Assembly: GCA_039519185.1 (NCBI GenBank)
Contig: CM076851.1
Coordinates: 97,523,531 to 97,587,530, forward strand
DNA length: 64,000 nucleotides
Source of the DNA: Astragalus membranaceus
Taxonomy: Eukaryota > Streptophyta > Magnoliopsida > Fabales > Fabaceae
Direction of reading: 5' to 3'
In this document: piece after piece, positions 43,306 to 55,900 of the stretch
Numbering within the stretch: position 1 is the first letter of the stretch
How the letters are laid out: every line of letters begins with the position of its first letter
The notes under the pieces: model-generated
Told to the model about the DNA's origin: nothing
What the model saw: the letters and a program-made list of their open reading frames with translations, nothing else
Databases searched by the model: none
Translations under genes and position numbers: made by a program

Positions 43306-43470
43306 ATATGCACGCTTCAGCTCAAGTGTTCCAACAAAGGCCCATAGCACCATGGAAATATCTACTTGATACTAATTGGGGACACCTTCCCCCACAATCT
43401 TATTCCCTCATATGGGATACTAATTAGTAATACTGTATAAAACAAATAAATAATTATATAAACTAATGTT
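43306..43470. repeat. Continuation of the interrupted LTR relic
   Basis: The sequence reads on from 30831 when the Copia element is removed (CTATCTTATG to CACGCTTCAGC). Noncoding. Confidence 0.4.
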
Positions 43471-43492
43471 ATATATATATATATATATATAA
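43471..43492. repeat. TA microsatellite
   Basis: About 11 TA units at the 5' border of the LINE fragment. Confidence 0.9.
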
Positions 43493-45695
43493 CATTCACA
43501 GAGCTTCGCTGAAAAATATTCATAGTCTTCTTAACTTCTTTACCAAGTATGGGGAGGCTTCTGGTCAGATTGTTAACTCCAGTAAATCTACCGTTCATTT
43601 GGGCGTTGTTCCCAATCAACGGCTGTGTCACATTGCCGATCTGCTGGGCTTCTCTATTGGCCAGCTGCCTTTCACCTACCTGGGCATCCCCATTTTCAAA
43701 GGTAAGCCTAAAGTTGGTTATTTAATGCCTATTGCTGACAAGATTAAAGCCAAGTTATCGGCTTGGAAAGCTTCGCTCCTCTCTATTGCTGGAAGAGCGC
43801 AGCTTGTCAAGTCGGTTGTTCAAAGTATGTTAGTGTACAGCTTCCTGATATACAAATGGCCTACCTCTCTGTTGAATACGGTCGACTCTTGGATCAGAAA
43901 TTTCATTTGGTCTGGTGATGTCAATCAGCGTAAAGTGGTTACAGTGGCGTGGCATAAGGTTTGTAAACCAATCTCTGAGGGGGTCTCGGGATTAGATCCC
44001 TTAAAGACACAAATAAGGCAGCCTGTCTTAAGCTTAGCTGGGAACTCAGCATTTCCCAAAATAGCTGGGCTGTCTTATTAAGGTCGGTTTTCAGAAATAG
44101 GAATACGATCTCTTATCATATCAGTTCGTCTTTATGGGGTACTTTGCGTGATCATTTATCCGATATCCATGAAAATTGCATATGGCAAATTGGTAAAGGT
44201 GACTGTATTAACTTTTGGATAGATCAGTGGATGTCGGACCCTCTGGTAAATCTTCTCAATGTCCCTGAGCATCGTCAGCACTTTCTAAAAGCCCGTGTTT
44301 GTGACTTCATTCAGAATGGTCACTAGTGTATTCCAGAATCTCTTTCTAATATCTTTCCTCAGTTGGCTTCGCTCCTTCGTGAAAAAGATCTGCCTTCATT
44401 TGACTCTCAGGATCAACTGATTTGGAAAAACTCTATAGATGGTATGCTTACTTTTAAGACTGCTTATCTTCATTATAGGCCTATGGGGCAGCCTATTAGG
44501 CGGTTCCAAAATATTTGGAGTAGTGTCATCCCTCCCTCCAAATCTCTCCTTGTCTGGCGTATCCTTCATAACCGTATGCCTACAGATGAGCAGCTTAGAA
44601 ACCGTGGATGTGGAACTGTCTCCATGCGGAATATGAGACATCTTTGCACCTTTTCTGTGAGTGCTCTTTCGCTAAGGAGCTCTGGGACTGGCTTAGTGGT
44701 AAGCTATCAATTAATATTAATGTTTCCTCCCCGGAGATGATTTTTGAGGTTTGTCAGCGCCCTTGGTCTAACCAAGTGCATGATGTTGTTACCACCGCTG
44801 TTATTAACGTATTTTGGGCTATTTGGCACTCTCGGAATCAGATTCGTTTTGACAACAAGAAGATCTTGCCCACTCACATAAAGAACTTGATCACGGCAAA
44901 TGTGAGCATTTCTGGTAATCTCAGCAAGGGCTCCACGTCAAACTCCATGCAAGATTTTTTGATTCTTAAGGCGTTTTCGGTTGATTGCAAGCCTTGTAAG
45001 GCTCCTACAACTATAGAGGTTATTTGGAAGGCCCCTCCTTGCTCGTGGGTTAAGTGCAATACAGATGGCGCTGCTAGGGGTTCGCCTGGTTTAGCAGCTT
45101 GTGGGGGTATCTTTCGCGATAGTAATGCTGAATCTCTTGGTTGTTTCATGCTTCCTCTTGGTACAAATTACGCTCTTCATGCTGAGCTTGTTGGAATCAT
45201 GGTAGCCATTGAAGTGGCTTTCCACAAAGGTTGGCATCGTTTATGGATTGAGAGTGATTCTCAGCTTGCTGTTATGGCCATTTCGTCTCATTCCATTGTG
45301 CCTTGGAGTATCCGCAACCGCTGGCTTAATTGCATGGGTCTTCTAAAATCCATGACTTTCAGTTGCACTCATATTTTTCGAGAAGGAAATCACTGTGCTG
45401 ATAAGCTTGCGTCTCATGGAACTACCCTGTCGGGCTTCCAATGGTGGAATTCTATTCCCACTTTTATTTAGGATGATTTTAACCGTAATAGGATTGGTCT
45501 TCCTTCTTTTCGTTTTAGACAGTAATTTTTGTAATTTCTGTTGGCAGGGGTTTTGGTTTATGTCCCCCCTTGCTTTTTGTATTTTTGCTTTTTATTCTTT
45601 AATGAAATAGGGGGGAGTACTATTTCCTTCTTGGTGTTTTTATCCCTAAGGAGGGTTTTGCATCAGAAGGTTTTAACGAGGCTCCTTTCCTTTTT

Positions 45696-45698
<3 letters not shown>
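43493..45698 (+). pseudogene. L1-type LINE with RNase H, 5'-truncated
   Basis: The coding sequence starts inside the reverse transcriptase C-terminal part (NFFTKYGEASGQIVNSSKST; FTYLGIPIFKGKPK; AGRAQLVKSVVQSM). It passes through a zf-RVT domain (LLVWRILHNRMPTDEQLRNRG, with the Cys part shifted to another frame near 44610: LHLFCECSFAKELWDWL) and ends with a plant-type RNase H (WVKCNTDGAARGSPGLAACGG; HAELVGIMVAIEVAF; WIESDSQLAV; REGNHCADKLASHG) with stop at 45469-45471. Stops and frameshifts occur at about 44000-44080, 44324 and 44610. A 3' UTR follows up to a TA tract. The last frame (44608-45471) is open for 287 codons with the RNase H acidic residues present. Confidence 0.88.

Positions 45699-45729
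<31 letters not shown>
45699..45729. repeat. TA microsatellite at the LINE 3' end
   Basis: About 15 TA units between the LINE 3' UTR and the MITE. Confidence 0.9.
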
Positions 45730-45732
<3 letters not shown>

Positions 45733-45733
45733 T

Positions 45734-45848
45734 TAGGATATATTGACACTAGGTGTCAAACTTAGTGACTTACACCAATTATTATTTTTGCGTATAAAAT
45801 GAAATTTATCAATACAACCATTGAATAACATGATATTATCTTTGAGAT

Positions 45849-45933
<85 letters not shown>

Positions 45934-46203
45934 CATTTACATAAAAATCTGAAACTATTTGACGGTCCATCGCACTACTCTATTTATTTCGATGGCTATT
46001 ATGTTATTTAAAATATAAGCAAATGAATGTCTGTTGCTAGATTACACACCTATGAGTATCCAATTTTTTTTAAAAATTTGATATACATTATCCCAGGGAT
46101 AATATGACGATATTCAACGGTCGGATTGATAAATTTTATTTTCTATATCAAGATATTAATTTGTGTAAATCGCTAAGTTTGATATCTGGTGTCAATATAT
46201 CCT

Positions 46204-46204
<1 letters not shown>
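45734..46204. mobile_element. MITE with long imperfect TIRs and an AC-repeat interior
   Basis: Body 45736-46202 with TA on both sides. Inverted arms of about 90 bp: left GGATATATTGACACTAGGTG, right with complement GGATATATTGACACCAGATA. Further blocks CAAACTTAG and AAATTTATCAAT pair as well. The arms enclose an (AC)n tract at 45852-45925. TA duplication suggests a Tc1/mariner-type mover, but the GGATATATTG end is not one I can assign to a named family. Confidence 0.75.
45852..45925. repeat. AC microsatellite, about 37 units
   Basis: Uninterrupted (AC)n inside the MITE. Confidence 0.95.

Positions 46205-46205
<1 letters not shown>

Positions 46206-46269
<64 letters not shown>
46206..46269. repeat. 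Compound CT/TA microsatellite
   Basis: (CT)n from 46206 to 46249 passes into (TA)n up to 46269, directly right of the MITE. Confidence 0.93.
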
Positions 46270-47608
46270 TTACTTTATACATATGTTGGAAAAGTGATAG
46301 TGAGAATGTTATCTCAAGAAAAAAACTGTAAAAGGTTGTAGTTTTTGAAATAACTCATTGCTTTTTTCTCTTTTGTAAAAAAAATGAGTCATTTTTGACC
46401 ATAAAAAAAATACATAGAATGGAGAAAGGAATGGCCAGGCTATGTGTAGCAAATGAAACGAAATAGAAAAACCGATTTGTATGAAGGTCGGTGCACAACA
46501 GTATCACCACACACAAGATTTCAAATAAAAATTAACCATTTCTATTTCAACCCTCTTCATTTTATTGCTTATGCGTTCATATAATTCTTCTAAAAATAAT
46601 GATAAATAAATACTTTTAGCCCCACTAGTTGAAGTTTCTGAATCCGTCACTGCACAGCACCTAAAATAGGTGTTGCCAACTTGTTACTACAAAATCTGCA
46701 CAACTCACAAACACAGTCAATTATTCAAAATTATTTATATTTCACACATAAACACATTTTTGCTTAGAATTACACTTATAACCAGAATATAACCAAAAAC
46801 ATTTAATTTCCTAATTAATAACCAATGATTTGCATTGACTACAAATAATAAAAGGATAACAACTTTTATAAATAAGAATTATCACACATCTAAACTTGAA
46901 CTATTATTTGTCCTCAAGTAATGACACAAACAACACTGCTTAACTGAAAACTCAAAACAAATAACACAGCAAGCAAGGCTTCCTCTTCAGTTTTCTTTAT
47001 CAATTAATTACTACCCCTAACTTAATTTCAGATTTATGGCTTTCCTCCTAATCAAAGTGTGTGTGCACTTGCAGTTTTTCCTTCACCTAAATATAAATGG
47101 CACGAGGGTCAGATTCCAACCCCTCAAACTCATCCAAAACAACACCATCCATCAAAATTTACAAAACAAGAATATTATATAATAAATACAAAGGGGGTAT
47201 TCAAATGATACAACTTAAAACCAAGAAGCCATTTTTGATTTTTCAAATTAAACAGCAGCACATAAGTTTTCTCTTTATTCTTTTTGACATTTTTTTACTT
47301 GCAATCTCCATCTTTTTAGTCAAACTCTTGCAATGTTTCCACCGCAATTATGTCAATGAAAAAGGGAGAGAAGCCTGGCTAAACACAATATAGAAAAAAA
47401 ACAACAAAATAGAAAACAACAACAGAAACAAAACTGCAACATGCGATGTGAGGTGTTGTGAGCTGTCATATCGAAGGAGACAGCACAACACCAAACTCAA
47501 ACAAATCACTAACCAAAAACAAACAATTGCGGAACCTGCACAGTCAAAAATTAACACACAGCGACTGTTATAAGCATCTAGACTGCCTCCCACTAGCTAG
47601 TGATTGGT
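46270..47608. other. Noncoding DNA, probably the 3' part of the Gypsy relic
   Basis: No gene. By position it should contain the 3' untranslated region and possibly the 3' LTR of the minus-strand Gypsy element that follows, but I could not match it to the presumed 5' LTR at 52.4 kb. Confidence 0.35.
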
Positions 47609-50600
47609 TTATTTCCAAGTCCTCAGCCTGACTTGTTGGAATATGTTATGGTTCTTGCCATTGGGTGGTGACCTACATTCTAGCCACAAGTCCTCCTCAA
47701 TACCTCTTGCTCTTTGCCCATTCACCTTCAACTCAATTCCAGAGGCCTCATCAAAAAGATCGACATCCCCATGGGGGTATATTTTCACTAGTTTAAAACG
47801 ACCAGGCCATCTGGACTTGGGTTTTCCAGGGAACAACTTTAATCTAGAGTTGAATAATAGAACTTGACCACCTTAGGTTGTAGCCTTTTTTAATGCTAAG
47901 CCTTGCTTTTCACCTTATAAAGCTCATCATTTTCATAAGCAAAGATCCTATGTTCCTCTAATTCATTTAGCCACAACATCCTAACATACCCGCCCTTTTG
48001 CAAATCCAAGTTGAGCTTCTTCACAACCCAAAAAACCTTGTCTTGAACCTCAATGAGCGAATGACAAGCTTTACTATAGAGCAGTTTGTAGGGTGTCATC
48101 CACGAAAGGGGTTTTGAATGTTGTCCTGTAGGCTCGCAAAGCATCATTCAAATGAATAGACCAATCTTTACTAGAGGGGTTAACAACCTTCTCTAAAATT
48201 TTCTTAATCTCTCTATTGGACAGCTTTTCTTGCCCATTAGTTTGAGGATGGTAGGTTGTGGCAATTTTATGTTTGACCCCATATTTTATTGCGAAAATGG
48301 GTTCCTTCATCACTAATGATTGCCCATGGTGTGACAAACCTTGTGAATATGTTCTTTTTCTAAAACATACTCATTGATTTGGCATCATTTGAGGGTAATG
48401 TCACAACCTCTATCCATTTGGACACATAATCCACTTCCACAAGAATATACAAATTACCAAAGAATGGGGGAAAAGGTCCCATGAAGTCCATACCACACAC
48501 ATCAAATAATTCAAATTCTAAAATGTAGTTAAGGGGAATTTCTTTCTTGTTGGACAAATCCCCCCACCCCCCAATCCCGTTTGGCATCTATCATAAAATT
48601 TTACAAACTCACGACAGTTTCTAAAGAGAGTGAGCCAGATATACCCTGCTTGTACCACGTTTGCTGCAGTTCTGGTGCCACCAAAGTGCTATGTGGTAGT
48701 GTTGTATGGTGTTTTGCATTTCTTCTTTTGCCACACACCTTCTAAGGATCTGATCTGAACACATCTTTTATAGGAAAGGCTCATCCTAATAGTACTCTCT
48801 GGCTTGCTGCGTAAATATCCTCCTCTGCTGAAAGTTGAAATCAGCAGGAACAATTCCGCTCACTAGGTAATTCACCACATCAGCATATTGGGGAGCATCA
48901 ATAACTATTATAACATCTGTCACAACACCTATAACAACACCTGTGACAATAGTTTTCTTAACAGCCTTAAGGGCTAACAACTGCTCATTAGGGAAAGATT
49001 TCTCGATTTCTCCATGATTATCCCCACCAACATCCTCAGGATGCCTTGATAAATGATCAACCACTTGATTTTCAACTCCCTTTTTATCTCTAATCTCAAA
49101 ATCAAATTCTTGGAGCAAAAGTACCCATCTTATAAGTCTTCACTTAGTATCCTTTTTTGTTATCAGGTACTTAATGGCAGAATGAACCGTATACATAATG
49201 ACTTTGGTCCCTACCAGATAAAACCTGAACTTATCAAAAGAAAATACCATATATAGTAGTTCCTTCTCTATAGTGGTGTAATTGAGTTGGGCATCAATCA
49301 AGGTCTTGCTTGCAAAATAGATGGAATGGAATACCTTGTTGTACCTCCGCCCCAGAACAACCCTTGCAGAAATATCAATAGCATCACACATCAATTCAAA
49401 AGAGATGCTCTAATCAGGTCCCACTATGACATGTGCAGAAATGAGTGCTTCCTTCAAAGTTTTGAATGCCTTAATTCATTAGTTGTCAAAGTTTGAAGGA
49501 ATATCATGTTGTAGTAATTGGAAAAGTGTTTTGGATATCATTGAGAAGTCTTTAATGAACCTCCTATTAGATCCATAATGACCAAGGAAACTCCTCACAC
49601 CCTTTATGGAAGAAGGTGGAGAAAGTTTCTCAATCACTTCCACTTTACCCTTGTCAACTTCAATCCCTTTTCTTGAAATATTGTGCCCAACACTATTCCT
49701 TCTTTCACCATGAAATGACACTTCTCCCAATTCAAAACCAAGTTTGTTTCTTCACAATTATCCAATACTTGCTCCAAGTTGGCTAGACAGGCTTCAAAAT
49801 CAACTCCAAAAACAGAAAAGTCATCCATAAACACCTCCATGAACTCAGAGAAGATAGATATCATGCACCTCTAAAATGTGGTAGGTTCATTGCACTGCCC
49901 AAATGGAACCCTCCAAAATGAAAATGTGCCATAAGGACACATGAACATAGTCTTCTCTCGGTCTTCAGAAGCAATGGCTATCTGGTTATAGCCTGAGTAA
50001 CCATCTAAGAAGTCGTAGAACTCCTTTCTTGTGACTTTGTTCAGCTTCCTATAATCATACAGATTCTCCATCCCATGCTTGTTCTGGTGGGGATAATCTC
50101 ATTCATTTCATTTGTAACCACGATTACCACTCCTCTCTTATGGACACATTACACTGGGCTAACCCATGTGTTATCATATATGGGATAAACAATGTCTGGA
50201 TCCACCCATTTGACCACTTCTTTCATAATGGGAATGAGTCTCCTCTGACTCTCAATACTACTCTTGGAGGTTTCCTCCAAGAATAATCTATGCATGCTAA
50301 CAGTGGGGATGATCCCTTTGATATCAGACATTTTCAAAGCAATGGCTCTCTTATGCCTCTTCAAAACCGCTACTAACTTATTTTTTCTGTATAAGGGTTT
50401 TTAGAAATAATAACAAGCAGTGTCTCACCTTCCCCCAAATAAGCATATTTGAGATATGGAGGTAGTATTTTCTATTCAAGAATGGGAGCCTTTTGAGAAG
50501 AAGGTGTTAACACCCAAAAAATAACTAAGTCGTGGGCCGAGGGCTGAGAGAAAAGAGAAAAGGGAGCAGGTTGTTGAGGCAAGCCATTAGACAAAATCAT

Positions 50601-52380
50601 AAGAGATGTTTGTTGAAAGAATAGACTCAAGCGAGGGCCTCGGGGTAAATCACAATGTAAACTCCCCGAGGAAGGGGTAAGCCCGAGGGATAGCAAACGA
50701 GGCCGAGGGAGAGTAAAGTTTCAGCCTATAAAGTACCACGTCCATGATAGCTCGGGTGCCTAGGTTCATGGCTACAGACCAATGACAAGGGTCAGCCGAG
50801 GAACTAAATGGCTGAGGTAAGGCAGACTTGCTTGGAAGGAAAGAGAGAGGAAGCACGTGGACAAAACATGGGACCAGTTGAAGATCAAGCGAAGGAGCGA
50901 AGCCTTGAAAAGTGGAACGAGGGGGTTTTACCCCACTAACCGTGCTAGTGGGATCGTGGGTAGTTACTCCGCCTCTTTAGGGATTAGGAGCAGTGATAGG
51001 CGTTGATCTTTAATTGATCCAACGGTAGGCAAGTGTTGGCTCGGATAGTGGCCGATGAGGGCCTATGTGTGTGTGTGTGTATATATATATAGGAAGAGGA
51101 GTAAATTGTAAGAACACACACATCAATACAAAAACTCTATTTTTTATCTGCTTTATCTTCTTTTACCGCACTTTACTTTTATCTTTATGCATTTGGCCAG
51201 TAAATAATCTAACCCTCGCGTCCCATTCAATCAACCTGACCCTTTCTAGAGGAGTCGGGAAAACCACAGTCGAGGAGCAAAGTTCCCTCCTCGGTGCAAT
51301 TGCTTGAAGAACAGAGGAATCAAAGACTGTCCAAACCTCTGGCCGACCCCATGGCTAGGACCTAAGAGTTTGACAACAACAGAAGGTAAATTGTCATTCA
51401 AAATGGTTTCCTTCATATCCAAAGGCTCATACTTTTTAGCTCACAATTGGTTCACAAGACGTTCCTTCTTTGAAATCAATGGAAAATCCTCATTGAGCTC
51501 CAATTCATCTAAGTCTTCAAGCTCCTTTTTGAGGGGATCTTCAGATATAATGAATTGTTTATTCACCAAGGAGTCAATAGAATGCACAAAGGAACAGTCT
51601 ATTACATTTTCATCAGGATATTTCAAAGCATTAAAAATATTAAATTTTACCTCCTTATCAGTGACCCTCATGGTTAATTCACCCTTTTGCACGTCAGTGA
51701 GGGTCATACCAGTAGCAAGGAATGGCCAGCCCAAGATGATGAGCACCTCAGCATCATCTTCAAAGTCCAAGATGATGAAATCCATAAGGGAACACAAACT
51801 TGTCCACCTTGATCAACACATCTTCAACCTTTCCCTGTAGATATGCCTGCCAATTGCAAGGTCACTGTTGTTGGCCTGGCTTCTCCAATTCCAAGTTGTT
51901 GGAAGATGGATTTGGGAATCAAGTTAATGCTTGCACCAGAATCACATAAATCTCTACAACAATATCCCTCCCCAATGGCACAAGGAATGGTGAATACCGC
52001 TGGGTCCTTGAGCTTCTTGGGTAGCCTATTTTGTAATAATGAACTGCTCTCTTGAGTCATGGCAATAGGGTAGAAGCCTCAATCACTACTTGAATACCTG
52101 CCACCTTTTTGGCAGCATTAACTCTAGCAGTTGGCCATTGGTAATTGTTAGCTGCTATGGTCTCAATTCTGGCATATGCACCATTATAGGATTGGGACAA
52201 CAAAGCCCAGAAGAAGCATCCAACATATCTCTTGTTTTAGGTATCAACCCATTATAAAAGGTCTCCATTTGAATTCATATGGGATTACCATGGCAGGGGC
52301 ACATTTATGAGGAGTATCTAAGGAATCCATGTCAGTGAATTTTGTGGGGAACTTCAACAAACACATCAACACTTATTCTT
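47609..52380 (-). pseudogene. Athila/Tat-like Ty3/Gypsy polyprotein relic
   Basis: Order on the minus strand: protease (about 51990; LKDPAVFTIPCAIG, then LCDSGASINLIPKSIF); reverse transcriptase (50071 onward: LYDYRKLNKVTRKE; GYSGYNQIAI; PYGTFSFWRVPFG; VFMDDFSVFG); RNase H (49394: MCDAIDISARVVLGRR; ASKTLIDAQLNYTTIEKELL; YTVHSA); integrase (48587: LFDVCGMDFMGPFPPFFG; then YHPQTNGQ); C-terminal SRWPGRFKLVKIYPHG (47836-47609). The reading frame changes at least ten times. In the reverse transcriptase, VTRKE runs directly into FYDFLDGYSGYNQI, so about 20 residues are deleted. In RNase H, Val replaces the Asp of the usual YTDH motif. Most of gag is missing. An unrelated block (about 50503-51302) is inserted between protease and reverse transcriptase. 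Confidence 0.86.
50503..51302. repeat. Probable solo LTR inserted in the Gypsy relic
   Basis: This 0.8-kb block interrupts Gypsy coding sequence on both sides and is itself noncoding. It is relatively GC-rich, starts near TGTTAACACCC, contains CGAGG-rich wording, a (TG)n(TA)n tract at 51065-51091 with a TATA box, and ends near CCTCCTCGGTGCAATTGC. The layout (TG start, TATA box mid-element, CTCCTCGGTGC end) suggests a Tat/Ogre-type LTR left by recombination. A short GAAGAA similarity lies at both borders, but I could not fix the target duplication. Confidence 0.45.
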
Positions 52381-52731
52381 TCACTTACAATCCTGGTTGG
52401 AGACAGTACCTAACAAGTAGTGCAATGATAAATAAAGGTAATTCCCATAGAGATTTGGTAGTTAATTCATTGCAAATATGAGATTGGGTAGCTAATTAAT
52501 TCAATACAAAACTCATGTTCAAACAGAGGATTAAAGTGTAATTAAAGTGGGTTTAAAATATGTAACAGAACTGGCTAGGGATTGTAATTTCATTGTAATA
52601 TCATTCCAGTTGCAAGTGCTACGAGGTGCTGGCAGTACTTGGACACAGAATTAAAATATGCTTTTCAGATTTTTTTTGTGATTAACTTAAGTTTAGTTTC
52701 TATTTTGCATGAATTGTGGAAGTGTTGGGGT
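52381..52731 (-). repeat. LTR relic of the Gypsy element, interrupted by the third Copia element
   Basis: CTAACAAGTAGTGCAATGAT onward is similar to 29750-30010 over about 260 bp. Position upstream of the minus-strand Gypsy coding region makes it the presumed 5' LTR. It is cut at 52731 by the Copia insertion. Confidence 0.5.
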
Positions 52732-52929
52732 TGATAAGATCTAACAGAACTGTAACAAACTCAGTTTCTCTGGAATATTCATTTCTTTTTCTCAAATGAC
52801 TTTCTATTACATTTGTCTATTTATACTTGGACTTGGTCCATGCCAAGTCAGCAATCTAGTCAGCAGTAGCTGAGTAATCTATCTGATTATTATTTACACA
52901 ATTGTTTACAATGGGTTATATTTCTATTA
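52732..52929 (-). repeat. 3' LTR of the third Copia element
   Basis: 198 bp. The polyprotein frame reaches its edge; the final stop overlaps 52927-52929. Confidence 0.92.
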
Positions 52930-55900
52930 CTCCCCCTTCAAACTCAACCGAGGTCTATGATTATTGACCACTTTGAGTTTCAAACGTTGATCTGGAGACT
53001 GAGTAGTGATATGTAGCTCAGACAAGAGGGACTGAACCTACATCAAGTCAGCAGTAGCATTGGCCATGCTACGATATTCAGCCTCTGCACTGGATCGAGC
53101 TACCAAGGTTTGCTTTTTGGAGCCCCAAGACACGAGATTGGGACCAAAAAAGAGACAGGAACTCGAAGTGGAACGTCTATCGTCCGGGTCACTAGCCCAA
53201 TCAGAATCAGAGTAAACCCGTAGAGAGAATGGTATGTCATGAGGAGCAGGTTGCAACAGCAAGCCAAAAGTGATAGTACCATTTAAGTATCTGGGGATAC
53301 GTTTGACACCCCTCCAGTGCACATCTAGTGGTTGAGAGACAAATTGGCATACTTTATTTACACTATAAGCCAGTTCAGGTCTTGTCAGAGTGATGTATTG
53401 CAGTGCCCCAACTATAGATCTATACTGAGTAGGGTATGATAGTGAGTCTATACCGTGGCGAGTGAGTTTCATATTGGCTGCCATAGGTGTGCTCATGGAG
53501 CTGCAGGTCAGCATTTTAGCCATTAGTAACAGATCCTGGATGTACTTTGATTGTGTGAGAATGATGGAACCACTAGGAAGATACTTGACTTCAATGCCCA
53601 TAAAATACACAGGTCTGCCAAGATGTTTGAGAGCAAAGCAAGTCTGCAGTTTCTGAATTAAGTTGTGAATCAGAGTAGAAGATGAACCTATCGTCTACAT
53701 AAACTAAAGCAAAGAGTTGCACACCAGAAGAGCTGTAGACAAAGAGGGAATGGTCACAACTGCTGTGCTTGAAACCATACTGCAGAAGAGAAGCTTGCAG
53801 CGTCTCATACCAGGCTCTAGGGGCCTATTTTAACCCATAGAGTGATCTCTGCAGTTTGCAAACTAGAGTTTTATCATTAGAGATGAACCCCGGAGGTTGA
53901 TCCATATAGATATCTTCCTGCAAATGACCATTGATAAATGCATTGTTGATGTCTATTTGTTGGATTTCCCACTAATATGTAAGGGCTAATGTGAGAATAA
54001 TTCTGATGGTGGTAAGTTTGATGACAGTGGAGAAAGTCTCACCATAGTCCTGGTCAGGGAGTTGATTGTAGTCTTTGGCCACAAGACGTGCCTTGTACTT
54101 GTTAACCGTACCATCGGGGTTTTCTTTGATACGAAATACCCACTTGCAGCCAATTGATTTCTTGTTGGGAGGTAGCTTGGTAAGTGCCCAAGTATTATTC
54201 CTCATGACGGCTTCATACTCACATTTCATTGCCTCAAGCCACTTAGGTTGTGACAGGGCCTGTTTCACACTAGCAGGTGAAACATTGGCAACAAACAACC
54301 TTGGTTTGAGGCTGCCCGTTTTGGATCTTGTTGTCATGGGATGAGTGTTTAGGGTAGAGGAAGGTAAGGCAGATGTGGTAGATGGGTTGTCATGTGTGGA
54401 GGATTCTAGTATAGTGGTGGAGATGTGAGTATCAGTATCTGGTAAAGCAGTGGTGGTTTATGGATCAGTAGGAGAGGGTAAGTGAGTTGCTGGGAGGTGG
54501 TGGCTAACTATGTCAAGTGCTGAAATGAGGGTGGGAAGTTGCAGGGTGGATTCTGTTGGTATTGCAGTGACAGTGGCAGATTTAGTAGCTGGAAACAGAG
54601 TGGGAAAGGGAAAAGGATTTTCATGAAATGTAACATCCTTAGAGTTATAGACACAACCATTGGGACTTAGACACTTGAAACCCTTGTGATGAGGGGAGGG
54701 ACCAAGATTCATACACTCTTGACTATGGAATTGTAGTTTGTGTTTGTTGTAAGGAGTGAGTAAAGGGAAACATGTGCACCCAAAGGACCTAAGGGAGGAG
54801 TAATCAGGAACTATAGGGAGAAATGTAGGAGGGAAAGGCTGAGGTTAGCAATCTATTTATGAGGTGAACAATATTGGTAAAGCTGTTATTCCAATAAGCA
54901 ATTGGCATGGAGGCATGTGTGAGAAGGGTGAGGCCCATTTCAGCTATTTGTCTATGTTTTCTTTCAACAGTGCCATTTTGGTGAGATGTATAGGGGCGGG
55001 TGAATCTGTGAGTAATGCCTAGATTGGTAAGGCTTGAACTCTCCCCCTAAGTCTGATTGTAGGGACTTAATGGTAGTGGAAAATTGGGTTTGGATTAACT
55101 GATGAAACTGATGAAAAGCATGAATAGCATCAGATTTTCTTTTAGGAAAATAAAACCATGTAAATTTAGTGCAAGCATAAAAAATACAACATATTATGTA
55201 TAACCACAGATAGATGGTGAGGGTGATGGTCTCCATAAATCTGTGTGCACAAGTTCAAAAGGTGTGTGATATTGTGTTGTGGAAGGTGGTGAATGAATGC
55301 GATGAGACTTACCAATGGAACATGATTTACACAATTCAAAAGAATAATTAATTTTGGACACCGAACTATTACAAAGACTCAATATAGTATTGATAGCACG
55401 ACTATTCGCATGCCCTAACCTATGATGCCATACATGATAGTTACTAATATTACTATGTGTGGTAGTAGTAGATGATACTTTATTTGAAGTAATGGAGGAA
55501 GTAGCTGAAACATTAGCTGACAAAGTTGTAGGCACAGTAGGTTGAGCAACAGAGACTAATGAAGGCAGAAAATACAATCCATCAGCACGTCTAATGCCTT
55601 GGAAGAGAACCGGTTTAGAGACCTGACATTTAACAACACAAATAAGTGAGTGAAATTCAAAGAAAACATTATTGTCACTGCAAAATTGTCCAACGAAAAT
55701 AAGGTTACGTTTTATGGCAGGAACTACTATAATGTTTTTAAGGCTAAAGTGTAAGTTAGGGTTATCTTTGGTGCATAGTGTGAGGTCTCCAGTACATTGG
55801 ATGGGGAACCCTTGGCCATTTCCCATGTGCATCTGCTGAGTGCCATTGTAAGGTTTACAGTTAAACATGTTAAGTGTTGTGTGAGTGAAATTGTGAGAGG

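Noticed and set aside
45733..45936. Open frame reading CVCVCVCV
   Set aside because: Translation of the AC microsatellite.
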